From Smittium culicis (lineage: Eukaryota; Kickxellomycota; Harpellomycetes; Harpellales; Legeriomycetaceae): a stretch of 40,279 nucleotides of DNA. Positions 12,415 through 24,733 of this stretch are shown one piece after another. Below the pieces are notes generated by a model that made no database searches, was not told the origin of the DNA, and saw nothing but the letters and a program-made list of their open reading frames with translations. A program made the position numbers and the translations under genes. The stretch spans positions 1 to 40,279 of the forward strand of contig LSSN01000128.1 of the NCBI GenBank assembly GCA_001970855.1. Direction: 5' to 3'. Numbering within the stretch: the stretch's first letter is position 1; every line of letters starts with the position of its first letter.

Positions 12415-14125
12415 GAACAAAGTTGATATCTAATTAAATTTACTATAAGCTAAAAGATATACAACATGTAAAAAATATCAGCTAATAAATTTTGAAAAAT
12501 GAAAATAATATGTTCAAGATCTTTGAGTCTTCAAATGATAAATAAAATAAATTTTTCGTTGATGATTTTATTTTATTGTATTTAAAATTTAATGCGTATA
12601 AATTTAAAAAATATTGGTTATTCCGATTTGAGTATTTATCAAAAGATAATTTATTAAAAATTCTCAGTATCTCACAAATATTAGCGTTTTTAACGAATAT
12701 GGTATATCTAAACACTGTTCTTTTTAAAGAAGCTATTTAATTTACTATTATTAAATAAATATATATTAATTTTAGATATTATTTTTGTATTCATTTTATC
12801 AAAAGGTATAAAAAATAACTTTCAGGTAATTACCGAATTTATTAGCGCGAGTCAGTTTTTATTAAAAGATTTAGAATACTTTATTTAACTTTTAATTGAT
12901 TTATAATATAATCATAATATATAAAAACTTCGTTAAAGTAAAATAATTAATTAATCATTGGTATGCTTCACTTCAATGAGATTTAAAAAAATTAAAGTCT
13001 TTTTAAAATAATTTTTGAGATTTTATCAACTTATTACAGAAATAATTGTAATCGTCATATACTTTCAGATAGCTTTGTATTGTTTAGGTAGCTATTTTTT
13101 TAATAAAAAAATTTTTACTAGTAAAATATTTATAATTATTTATTTTCAGTGCAATTTCAATTTAAATAGTTAAAAAAAATCATTAAAAAAACATATTCAT
13201 ATGCTTTATTTAAGAAATAGATTTCAATTTTTATATATACTTAAAGGATATATCTATAATTAAATAAAATTAAAAAATTATTACTAAAGAAATTAATATA
13301 ATTGTCGAATTATAAAACCTACATTCACGTTTTAATTATTTTATTAATCTTATTATTCAATTTGAATGTAGCTTTTTTCAGTTTATATATTCGTAAATTT
13401 ATTATGATTTAATTGGTAATATTGTTTTGATTTTAAATTTTTTTTAATAATTCAATCTAAAAAGAAAAATTTTTATACATAAATCTACTAATTGAAATAT
13501 GATATTTAATATAAACATATAAAAAATTTCTGATAAATTATCTCGATAATACAGTTTATTTTTTTATTTATTTATTAAAATATTTATCAATTACAATTTG
13601 ATTAACTTGTATAATTTAGAACTTTAATAATTTTTCCAAAATAAAATTATCTTTCTCACTATATATGACCCCCTTATATTCGAGGATTTCTACGATTAAT
13701 TTTCTTCATTTGTTGTACTGTTTAGAATTATATATAAATAATGGATATTATTTTCATTAATAACTTTATAATTTTAATTTTTAGAGTCTAACACTCTTTA
13801 TAAATTATTTTCTATCAAAAAATAAAATAGTAGAGTCTAATAGATTCATTATTATTTTACGTTATTATATATTAAATTCATATCTTATAAGATATTTATT
13901 TCAAAATATTAAATATATTATACACTTAAAATATAAGTTGCTAAAATTTTTTTTCCTTAAATGACTATTTTTTCTTGGAAAATAAGAAATGAAATTGTTA
14001 ATATCAATATATTCGGTGAATCATCTGTAACTTTATTCAGATCTAAGAGCTATTTAATACATCATAAAAAAATATATACAAATAAACTATAAATTATAAT
14101 AATAATTAGAAGCCACGAAAATTTA

Positions 14126-14155
14126 TTATATTATATTATATTATATTATATTATA
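14126..14155. repeat. TTATA pentanucleotide microsatellite
   Basis: Six perfect TTATA units inside the A+T desert. Confidence 0.9.
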
Positions 14156-17100
14156 CAAAATTTCTATTTACGTATAGTAAAAATCATATTTAAAACAGAT
14201 TGAATTTTTTGTTCTGTTATATCTGAGAATACTCCTATTAATTTCCAACTATATTTACATTTACTAAAGATAAAATTTTTTGTTTTATAATTAAACTATT
14301 TTCAATAAATGGGAATTATTTTTTAAAAAATGGAACTTTTTATACCAATTTTAGATTTTTATTATTGAATATCTTAAATAAATTAAACTAGTAACCAATC
14401 GTAAATAAATATATTATCAATGGTTAATCCAAATCCAAAATAGCTATAACATAATACTCGATAAAAACTAATTAAAAAATATTTAATTTTTCAAATACTA
14501 TATTTAAAATCATAATAGAACATTTTATATTTAATAGAAAATTTTTATCCTTGAATAAATGTAAAATTTATTGCTTTTTCTGTTGATTTTTATTTTTTAT
14601 GTATTTCCGAATTGTGTAATGAATATAAATTTATAAAAAGTATAAATTATGAATATTTATATTAGAATAAATTGATATATCTATTTTATATTTAGTACCT
14701 TGGTTCCACGGTAATAATTATTTTTTTGAAAATTCCAGTTTATTCTCTTTTTTGTAAACTAATAAAAATATGCTTTAAATATCAATATTAAGCATAACTA
14801 ATTCGATACATTTTAGTTTCAATTGAGGCAATCAAGTTTATTTGAAAGAATAGCCAAAAATTTGAAAAAATATAACTCGCTTATATTTCTGATGGCTATA
14901 AACGTTTTTAAACACCAAATTAAATCTAACTTATCCAAATGAAATACTAATTGATTTTAACAATAAATTATTTTTAAATTTAAATGTAGTAAAAAAATTC
15001 GAAAAAAACGAGAATTTTTTAGTTTTATTAAATTTTTTTCGCAATTTCGCAATTTTGTGATTCAATATTTTTATCATTATTATTTTTAGATATAAATAAT
15101 CTCTAATAAATTATATTTTACCTATTTTTCTATTTAATTATTTTTTAAAAGTTAAAAATATTTATCAACATTTTATACTATGATTTTTTTTCTATTTATT
15201 TAAACGTTTATAATTTGTATAAAATATTAGCGTAGTGAATAAAATATTTTTATTTAAATTCCATTTGAAAATTTGATCAAAATTAAATGAATTTGGCATA
15301 GTTTCAGTTTCAGTTTTTTCTATTTTTTGAAGAAGTTGTTTAGTAAGCGTAATTTATATAATTTTTCTTGCACGATAAAATATAAGATATACCAATGTTT
15401 TTGCTCGAAAATTAATAAGTTTATTGTATTAGAATTTATAAAACTATAAAAAAATAAAATAAAACAATCTTTTATCTTGGTATTAATTTTTTTAAACGCA
15501 TAATTTATTCTTGGATTTTAATCGTCTCAAATTTCTATTAAATTAGTTACGGATTTTATACATTTTAGATCAGGATTTTTTCACCCTTGAAACTTGTATA
15601 GAAATTAATTCCTCATTTTTAAAAATTATTCTAATTAATTTTATTTTATTAGCATAATAATGGTATTTATAAATTTATTATCAATTCTATCTTATATATG
15701 GTGATGTTTTTTTTTTGCAAAAATTTCTAATTTTTGTATTTAATTGAGTTATCTATTTGACAGCTGCTAATATCAATAATTTATATAATTTTTAGCAATT
15801 TTAATTTAAACTCAAAATAAATTTCTAGCTTAAGACACTTTAATTAAAATATTTTTAGATTATTGTTGGATTGTAATTCTATTTTAAATATTTTAGCAAA
15901 AAAATATCGTATAATAACTTGTTTAATTTATTTTTATAATAATTTAAAATTATGTAAATAGCTTAAAAAAAATTAAATAGTCAATTGTTTAATATTATTT
16001 CCTGATATAAAAAGAAATTTAAATAAACGATTTTAATTATTCAAATTAATATTTAAGAACATGAAACTAAATCAATTTACGCTTAATAAAATAAAATATA
16101 TGCAATTTGATTGATTTTATGTTGATCAGGAAATAATTTTTTAAAAATAAAAATCTTATAAAAAAAATTCTTTTTTATAAATTAATCTAATTATAGTATA
16201 ATTAATTAATTTTTCATGTTGGTATTTATTTGTTTATTTATTTTTAAATTTTTTTGGGGTTTCCAGCACATTTAAAACGATCAAGTTCTCTGTGTTTTGT
16301 ATAACTATTAATAAAATATATAATTATTACTACATCAAATGTAATTAAAAGTTACTAAATGAATTTAATAGCTCAAATATGATATAAAAATAAGACTTAA
16401 TTATCAATTAAAGATATTCCAGTATTATTGTCTTATATATCCATCTAAATATTTCTACACTACAAAAATTCTAATTAAATATATAATAAGTTCTATATAT
16501 AATAAAAATAGCTTGTACTTTCGATAGATTTTATAAATATTATATAAATTAAAAATAGAAAATAATAAAACGTAATCATACTATTGTAGATTATTTAAAC
16601 TACCTCTACTGTTATCTTATGAAAAATATCTTAAACGAATAGATATTTATATATTTATATTATTTCTAATAGCGCTAATAGCTCAAAGTGCTTAAATATT
16701 AAATATATAATCTATAAATATATATTTCAAATATTTCAAAAACAATTCAATCACACAATTATAAATTTTGGAGATCCTGAGCGAAGAAAATTTTTTTGAT
16801 CAACATTTTTTGTTCGAATTTATTTAAATTATTATCTCTGGGTTAGCTGAAAATGAAAATGAAATTTTCTATTTAAGAAATATATAAATAATATGTAGTT
16901 TTAAAGTTACCTTTTGTTAAAAAAAAGAGTTTTTTTATTGTATAATAGTTAAAAAGCGTTTTTATATATGGGAGATTTTTTTTGAAGTAGTCTTTTATAG
17001 TGTTAAGTGCTATAATTTATAAAATGAAATTCATGACTAATATCTAATGATTAAAATCATTACTATTTTTTGGAAAAAAAAACTTAATAGTGAAATTGAT

Positions 17101-18203
17101 TTTCAATTAAGCAATTAGTGGCATTCAGGCTAATAACTTTAAAAATCAATCAACATATAGCCCAATAACATATAACTGCAAATACGTTATGTCTTTATTC
17201 AGAATCTCGAATTTTGCAGCTCTTTATGCCTTAAAATGCCTTTTTCGTAAAAAATTCCTCACGCGATTATAAGTATATTCATAAAAGGCTAGTTTAAAAC
17301 TATATTTAGCTTGGATTAATATTTATAGAAATCATATTTTTCCCTAATACTAATGATTACAAACTACATTTAATAAAAATAAAGATGTTATAACATCTAG
17401 CCGTTAAATAATATGATTATTTTCAAGAATTTAGTATATGTTTTCCAACAGATATTTACAATAAAAATAAAGTCAAAATAATATGACACTGAATGAAGGA
17501 AATCAGTTAAAGTTTATAGAGTTTCAGTAAATTATATTTCGCAAAATACCACAATATTATAAAAAAATCTATTGTGATATTTTTTATACATAGTTACAAG
17601 TATTAAATCGATTAAATTTCTATTTAACCAATAATGTTTTCAAATTTAAAACCACTTGTCTGACAGAATTGAAAATAGAATATTTTGGATCAAAATTCTG
17701 TATACTAATTTAAATTTAAATTCAAAATGAAGTGTAGAAAAAAGCATATTGTAAAAGAATCGGCTCGTCAGATTGACCTCATATTGAATACTATTTATTT
17801 AGCACTATAGATTTATAGATTATCTATATCAACAAATATAGTCAGTAAGTATTAGCTAAATTTTAATACTAAAATTCAATAATATATTAGCTTATTGAAT
17901 ATATATATATATTTTGAGGACTTATTGAACGCTTTTACCAAATAGACAGATATTATAAAATTTCTAGCGAATCATTGGATTTTGATTTTTAATATGCAAA
18001 TCGGCTCAATTTGGTTCCGTATAGAATTTTTAGATGGAATAAAATTAAACGATTTGTCTTTTTTAAAATGTTTTAATAGGTTGCCTGTTATCAATAAATA
18101 TCGTTGAAAAAAAACGTGTCGGAGGCTGATAATAATGTAACTAATTGTATTAATGAACTTCTCTTTCAAGATCTTAATAAAATATCAAATTATTTAAGCG
18201 AAA

Positions 18204-20183
18204 ATGGATTCCACTAAAGTTTGTATAGGATTGAATTGCGGAAAAGAAGCAAAATTACAATGTCCTACTTGCCTAAAATTAGGAATTAGTAGTTTCTTTT
18301 GTGATCAAGATTGCTTTAAGAGAAATTGGGCTTCGCACAAATCGGTCCATTCTAATCCTCTAAATGGTATTTAGTTGTGAAATTCTTAATATCTTTCTTT
18401 CTTTTATTACTTATTAAACTGGTCTCAAATGATTTTTTTTGTTTATTTAATAAATTAGATTCCTCATATGATCCTTTTCCCTCATTTAAATATACCGGTA
18501 AGCTAAAAGCCAGTTACCCATTGTCTAAAACTCGAAATGTGCCCGATCATATAAAAAGACCCGATTACGCTCAAGATGGAATTCCAATTTCAGAAAAGCA
18601 AATGGCCAGTACCAAAATCCAAGCATTAAATGCCAAAGAGATTGAGGGAATGAGAACTGTTTGTAGGGTAAGCGATTTTAAATTTATACCATATCATTTT
18701 ATAAGATTGAGACCTAATTTAGGAGCTGCATTTTGATGTTATAATAGCTAATACTTTTTTTTTTTTTTTTTTTGAGATAGCTGGCTAGAGAGGTTCTTGA
18801 TATAGGTGCAAGAGCACTAAGACCAGGAATAACCACCGACGAAATTGGTACTTTTTTTAAAATTTTTTTTGATCTAAAAAAAGACAGTTTTATTTTTTCC
18901 ATTAAATTATACAAAAAACTTTGAATCATATTTTAAAATTTCAACTGTGACATATAACAAAAACTAATGATTTAGTCCATAATTCTCCTGATTCGAGTTT
19001 TTTTACCTAATTCTAATTCTAATTCTAATTCTAATTCTAATTATAAAATAATATTTTATAGACGAAATAATCCACAATGCATGTATAGAGCGTAACTCAT
19101 ACCCTTCACCACTAAACTATTACAATTTCCCGAAATCTGTTTGTACCAGCTTAAATGAAGTTATTTGTCATGGTATCCCCGACAAGACTGTAATTAAAGA
19201 AGGCGATTTAGTAAATTTAGACGTCACTCTTTATCATAACGGTTTCCACGGCGATTTAAATGAAACTTATATAATCGGCGATATTAACAAAAAAGATAAA
19301 GGCACAAAGCTCGTATACACAGCCAAGGAATGTTTGGACTTGGCCATTAAAATGGTAAAACCAGGTACATTGTATAGAGATTTGGGTACTGTTATTGAAT
19401 CCCATGCCAAAAAAAATGGATTCACTGTAGTTCGGTCATATTGTGGACATGGAATTAACTCGTAAGTCGTTTATTATATTATAATATTCTCGTTTTTAAT
19501 ATTATCATAGTAGCCATACTTCTATTCACATTATTATTATATGTGTAAATGACTTTATTTTCTGAATCTTTTACTTTTACTTTGGCTTTTGTTATTTTTA
19601 ACATCGGATCGCATTTGATTATAGATTATTTCACTGTGCTCCAAATGTTCCTCATTATGCTAGTAAGTATAAATTTTTAACTAATAATGACGAAATCGAA
19701 TGTTATTTATATACAAATTAATTTTTTAAATATCTTTATGCTTATTCGCATAATCTTATACAATATTCTTATTCTGTTTTTACTCTTTAACTCAAGATTT
19801 TTTAATTTAAGCGTTAAATTTCATTTAATAAACCCATTAATCTGCAAGCTTAGCATTTACAAAAATTTTAATGAATTATTTACTGAATATTTTTATGTAG
19901 ACAACAAAACCGCAGGGATTATGCAACCAGGACATGTATTTACAATTGAACCCATGATAAATGAAGGCTCTTCTTACGATACAACATGGCCTGATAACTG
20001 GACTGCAGTTACAAGAGATGGGAAAAGAAGCGCTCAATTCGAGCACACTCTATTGGTGACCAATTCTGGTTGTGAAATATTGTAAGCATACTAATTTTAC
20101 ACTTAAAATTAAATAATACTTTATAACAAAAACTTTTAATCCAATATAGAACTGCTCGCCTTCCAGATTCGCCAGGAATTTGA
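18204..20183 (+). CDS. Methionine aminopeptidase type 1 with zinc-finger N terminus
   Basis: Removes initiator Met from nascent proteins at the ribosome. Seven exons: 18204-18366, 18459-18667, 18781-18847, 19062-19461, 19625-19662, 19901-20081, 20150-20183, giving 363 aa, close to yeast Map1. The N terminus has the MYND-like finger: Cys7, Cys12, Cys20, Cys23, Cys33, Cys37, His45, His49. Then YDPFP and [13 protein letters not shown], the usual linker. Metal ligands of the pita-bread fold are Asp200 (NLDVTLY), Asp211 (GDLNET), His276 (YCGHGI), Glu309 ([10 protein letters not shown]) and Glu340 (QFEHTLLVT); the 11-, 33- and 31-residue steps match E. coli and yeast. His283 in [12 protein letters not shown] is the second active-site His. 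One oddity is GHGIN where GHGIG is usual. All splice phases agree and the ATG is the only one that includes the finger. It is convergent with the gamma-glutamyltransferase-like gene. Confidence 0.97.
19007..19042. repeat. CTAATT hexamer microsatellite in MAP1 intron 3
   Basis: Six perfect CTAATT units, about 20 bases before the 3' splice site, in the place where the branch site would lie. CTAAT resembles branch-site sequence. Confidence 0.9.
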
Positions 20184-20644
20184 TTAAAGTATTTCGCCGC
20201 CTAAAAATTTTTTTATTAGATAACTATATCTTTTTTCTTTTCTATTCAAGATTACAGTTCATTAATCGGCTAAAATAAAATGCTATTGGCTCTTTCTAGG
20301 GCCAAATACTCTTAAGCTTAATTAAAAACTCAAAAGTAGATATACAAAGTAACAGCTAAAATTTATTTGATGCTTTATGTCTCATTAACATTAAAATTTT
20401 ATGGCTTTACATTACTTTATCTATTTAATACTAGGTTGGGTAATTTTGGTATTTCAAATAAAGTCAACCGCCCTTGAATGAGTTAATCACAAATATATAC
20501 AGCAATAAGCAGCCATTAGATAGTGATAAATACTAAATAAATAGTTTTTCTTAATTATTCAGGGCGCGATGTTAAGAAATATGATATTTATTATAGTATG
20601 AAGAAAAACATAAATAAAAGTTTGAAAGGTGAAGAGTTGGGTTA
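20184..20644. other. Convergent intergenic spacer between MAP1 and the GGT-like gene
   Basis: 461 bases separating two stops. AATAAA at 20457-20462 (+) could serve MAP1; the minus-strand signal at 20592-20587 is listed separately. No gene seen. Confidence 0.65.
20587..20592 (-). terminator. Putative polyadenylation signal of the GGT-like gene
   Basis: AATAAA on the minus strand about 50 bases past the TAG stop. Motif and position only. Confidence 0.35.
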
Positions 20645-23218
20645 CTAGCGTGCAGATGCACAGCCATCTGATCTAGGATCACAACCAGCAGCTAAAACAA
20701 CACTATCTGACCCAGTGTAAAAATTCTTTTGTTTGAGCCTAAGAATTACTTGTCCTCTACCGAATGCAGACCTTGCATCACCAGTAATCAGTTCTACTTT
20801 GTGACCAAGCTCTGAAAGCTCATTTATGCATTCTATACCTTCTTCGATGAGAACAACCTCGTCGAATGGATCAATGCAAATACGAGGTAAATCAAGTGAT
20901 TTTTGAGGACCGTTGTTGAATTCAATTATATTAAGAAGGACTTGAAGGTGACCTTGAGGTTGCATAAAGCCTCCCATAACTAAGTAGACAAAATAATGGT
21001 AAATTAAAATTTGAAAAGCAGATAAAGTTAAATAAAAAGAAATTAAAAGTATTGAGCTTTACCCCCAAAAACAGCATAAAGATCTCCATCTTTGGTTACC
21101 ATTGAGGGAATAATAGTGTGGTAAGGCCTTTTGTTAGGTTCGTACAGGTTAAATCCATCTGTGTTTAGAGAAAAGTTGCTTGCACGATTTTGTAAAGTGA
21201 ATCCAAGGCCTTTAGGTATAATGCACTAAAAATACAAAAATAAGCAATTTAAGAGTGGATATGTCAGTATTGAAGTATTATAGACAGGAGATAAAATAAA
21301 TGAAAAAGCTTACCGACTATTTAGAAATTAAATCGCGAGGAGAATTTTTTTAATAAATTAAAGGTGAAATTTATAATCCGTTAGTAAGTAATAAAATTAA
21401 TAAGAAATTCTATTTTAGTTGCCAATAAAAAGAACAAACCCCAAAACCAGTATAGTTAGAATTCTAAAATGATGATATATAAATCAGTTAGAGTATAAAA
21501 ATAGGATATTCAGAAGGTTTTAAATGCTAAATACAAAATATCAAGATGGGTAATAAATTTGTAAGAGCGTAAGAAGAGTAAAAAGTTACAATAAAGCTGC
21601 AGCCATTTCCAGAGCTATCGACCACAGAGAAATATACAGTATCGCTTGAACTGATAGGATAGCCGTGGACAATGTTGTTATTTCTAGATTCTGCGTCAAA
21701 AAGCAAAGCTTTTGAGCTCAGATATTCCTAATACATATTATCAATGAGTATAAAAATAAACGTAAAAAATGTAAAACGTGCACAAGATTTAAGAGTAGTT
21801 TAAGGTTAAAAAAATGTCAAAAAAGAAAAAATATGGAAGGTTAGTATAGCAAGGTTAAAAGAGCGGTATAAGTGCGGAGAAAATAGCAAGTGTAGTGGGC
21901 GAGAGATAATTAACATATATAAAAATAAATTAAAGATTGTACCTTTTGTAGGATAGAGTTAGGATCAAAGCCAGAGAATTCAGGATCACCAATATAATGA
22001 GCAGCGTCAGAAAAGGCTAGTCTTAAACACTCGATTAAAATGTGTATGTATTCTTTAGAGTTGTGTTTATATTCAGAAATGGGCTTTATCTTTTTTAGAC
22101 GCACTAAAGAGTCTAAAATTCCGAGGGCTTGTAGTGCAACTATTCCTTGTCCATTAGGCGGACATTCAAATATGGTATATCCATTATAATCAATACTAAT
22201 GGGTTCAACCAAGTTTGAACTATGGTTTATTAAGTCTTCGTGAGAGATTCTATTTCCAAGTTTGGAGAGGGTTTCAACGATTGAATCAGCTACAGGGCCT
22301 TTGTAAAAGCCGTCCTTTCCATCTTTAGCTAAGCTTTTTAAGGTATTTGCGAGGTTTACATTTGTGAAAATTTCGCCTTCTTTTGGGGCTCTTCCATCAA
22401 TTAGCAGCTCATTAAAATTTTCAGAAGCTGCTTTGAGTTTTTCAGTTTGGCTTTCCCACTAAAAAAAAATAGAGTAAGCGTTATATAGACAGTTTAATTT
22501 TGTTTTTACACTATAAGATAAGATAGGGTAGAAGTAAAAATATGAATTTACGGAGTGGGATACGATCTCGGTAACGGGGAATCTATAAAGAGTAAAAATT
22601 TTTTATCTGAGTATGATTACAAGCTTGTATTGAATTAATGATAGACGTGTTTGATGAAAAATTTAGAAGCCAGGGGAGTATGAAAGATATTTTAAATTTT
22701 TATGAAAGATAACAGGTATAATGACAAAAAACAAACCCGTTTTCAGCTAAATCAATTGCACGCTCGAGAATTTGTGATAGTTCTAGTTTTTTAGAACCAA
22801 AGTGAGAAATAGTGTCTACCCATCCAGATGCCGCTCCAGGGATAGATACCGAGTGTGGGCTATCAAAGGGTATTCTAGGGCAGTCAGGACCGAACTCTTT
22901 TTTTAAATCTTGTAATGAAGTGGCACTAACAGATCTACCAGAGCCATTTAAGGCAAAGACACGTTTTTGAGAAGAGTCGTAATACAAACAGAAGCAATCA
23001 CCGCCCAGACCTGTTGCAGTAGGTTCAGTAACGGCAAGAGCAGCAGCAACAGCTACAGCAGCATCGGCAGCATTTCCGCCCTTTTCCAGTATATCTATTC
23101 CTGCCTGAGTTGCAAGCTGTTGGCTGGAAGAGACAGCGAATTTTGTTCCATAGACATTTGCTTTTCTAGAGTTGAAGGTCATACCACCAACAACGGCCTC
23201 TCTCGCACCAGGGTACAT
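20645..23218 (-). CDS. Gamma-glutamyltransferase family protein (Ntn hydrolase)
   Basis: Members hydrolyse or transfer the gamma-glutamyl group of glutathione and related compounds, or act as acylases. Exons: 23218-22737, 22582-22552, 22458-21943, 21727-21590, 21463-21440, 21225-21063, 20979-20645, giving 562 aa. Landmarks in order: [33 protein letters not shown] and [13 protein letters not shown] near the N terminus; ECPPNGQGI and a YIGDPEF block mid-protein; then [10 protein letters not shown] with Thr373 as predicted autoprocessing nucleophile, [23 protein letters not shown] and [13 protein letters not shown]. Splicing a 24-base microexon (NSNYTGFG) is needed to rebuild the small-subunit core. 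The start ATG directly follows in-frame TAG, AAT, AAT. No signal peptide or membrane anchor precedes the catalytic domain, unlike classical yeast Ecm38 or animal GGT, so it resembles the soluble YwrD-like subgroup. One residue is missing where GFGTGIVP is usual; an alternative splice choice could explain this. Two donors are GTTTGT. Confidence 0.95.
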
Positions 23219-24012
23219 ATTATTCTACGTTACTAGTATGGACTTTTCTTGAGAAGTGTTATATAAGTATAAAGTCTAAGACTTTTTATAATTAGGGTAG
23301 AGTATTAATAAAAAGGTATTAGAATATGAGTTTCAATTTATGCAGTACGCCGAAAAGAGTTTTTAATATGTACTTATGGAATGGAGCCGAAAGAAATGGG
23401 AGATAGTCAGAATAGAACTGCTGGGTTTCAAAATTATACGAAAAATGAGCACGTCAGGAGTGGGGTAGAAGTTCTAACATATTTTAAATGTCTACTTATG
23501 AAACATTATATGTTCGGAGCAAGTATGAGCCATTTCAAGAAGCGAAGAGTAAAAATAAAAGTAAATTTGAAAAGTACCCGGTGGCAAACAGTGTTTTTTC
23601 TAGCTCAATAATTTTATAAAATTTTGCAGTACCAAATGGGGTTTCAAAAACAATAAAGCTAAACATCATAAATAGGCGGCATATTAAAAGCTAGAAATTT
23701 AAGTCAGAACAGCCACGATGAGGTATAAGTTGTATAGTGAACCAACTGATATTAAAAAACAAGTTAAATTATATTTATGATACAGTATAGCTTATCAAAT
23801 TGCCTAATCTTCATACATTGTAGTGAAGTATAGTCATCCTATGAAAGTTAAAGGATGCGATAAGTATTTAATTATTTTCATAGGATTGTAGATATGCTGT
23901 AATTTATCGTAAGCAGTACTCATTCGTTAACTTTATATGAATGTTCAGTAATTATAGTGATAGTATGTAATTCAGAACAGTTGCATTAAATATTATATTT
24001 GTGTATAGATGT
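23219..24012. other. Intergenic region upstream of the GGT-like gene
   Basis: About 790 bases. The frame at 23381-23611 (+) shows no family motif and I do not call it. This is the likely promoter side of the minus-strand GGT-like gene. I see no clear TATA element. Confidence 0.5.
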
Positions 24013-24733
24013 TTAGTATTAGTATTAGTATTAGTATTAGTATTAGTATTAGTATTAGTATTAGTATTAGTATTAGTATTAGTATTAGTATTAGTATTAG
24101 TATTAGTATTAGTATTAGTATTAGTATTAGTATTAGTATTAGTATTAGTATTAGTATTAGTATTAGNNNNNNNNNNNNNNNNNNNNNNNNNNNNNNNNNN
24201 NNNNNNNNNNNNNNNNNNNNNNNNNNNNNNNNNNNNNNNNNNNNNNNNNNNNNNNNNNNNNNNNNNNNNNNNNNNNNNNNNNNNNNNNNNNNNNNNNNNN
24301 NNNNNNNNNNNNNNNNNNNNNNNNNNNNNNNNNNNNNNNNNNNNNNNNNNNNNNNNNNNNNNNNNNNNNNNNNNNNNNNNNNNNNNNNNNNNNNNNNNNN
24401 NNNNNNNNNNNNNNNNNNNNNNNNNNNNNNNNNNNNNNNNNNNNNNNNNNNNNNNNNNNNNNNNNNNNNNNNNNNNNNNNNNNNNNNNNNNNNNNNNNNN
24501 NNNNNNNNNNNNNNNNNNNNNNNNNNNNNNNNNNNNNNNNNNNNNNNNNNNNNNNNNNNNNNNNNNNNNNNNNNNNNGTATTAGTATTAGTATTAGTATT
24601 AGTATTAGTATTAGTATTAGTATTAGTATTAGTATTAGTATTAGTATTAGTATTAGTATTAGTATTAGTATTAGTATTAGTATTAGTATTAGTATTAGTA
24701 TTAGTATTAGTATTAGTATTAGTATTAGTATTA
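24013..24733. repeat. TATTAG hexamer array interrupted by a gap
   Basis: Perfect tandem TTAGTA/TATTAG hexamers at 24013-24166 and 24578-24733, about 26 units on each side, with no interruptions seen. The reverse strand reads TACTAA repeated. In two frames it would encode Val-Leu or Ile-Ser dipeptide repeats, but no start or domain supports translation. The true length is unknown because of the N run in the middle. Confidence 0.97.
24167..24577. other. Assembly gap (411 N)
   Basis: Run of 411 N inside the hexamer array, with the same hexamer on both edges. This points to unresolved extra repeat copies. Confidence 0.98.

Larger units (their letters stand above)
9546..18203. other. Long intergenic region with a MITE, an assembly gap and an A+T desert
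   Basis: Nearly 8.7 kb without an identified gene. 9546-10033 is promoter-side spacer of the TEN1-like gene. MITE copy A lies at 10034-10165. A 70-codon frame at 10920-11132 has no recognisable motif. The N gap (11568-11996) sits between two matching 418-base blocks. From about 12.42 kb to about 17.9 kb the sequence is visibly much more A+T-rich, with T/A homopolymers and very few G or C. Short frames there (for example minus 12715-12482 and 18169-17972) look like chance. No RNA gene was recognised. Confidence 0.6.

Noticed and set aside
19687..20085. Plus-strand 132-codon frame as a separate gene
   Set aside because: Its first two thirds are MAP1 intron 5 read through; only the last part (from 19901) is coding, as MAP1 exon 6.
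23381..23611. Plus-strand frame of 76 codons upstream of the GGT-like gene
   Set aside because: No motif, lies in the probable promoter of the opposite-strand gene, and no flanking exons were found.
24013..24733. Telomeric or interstitial telomere repeat
   Set aside because: The unit TATTAG lacks the G-rich run of TTAGGG-type telomeres; it is a simple microsatellite.
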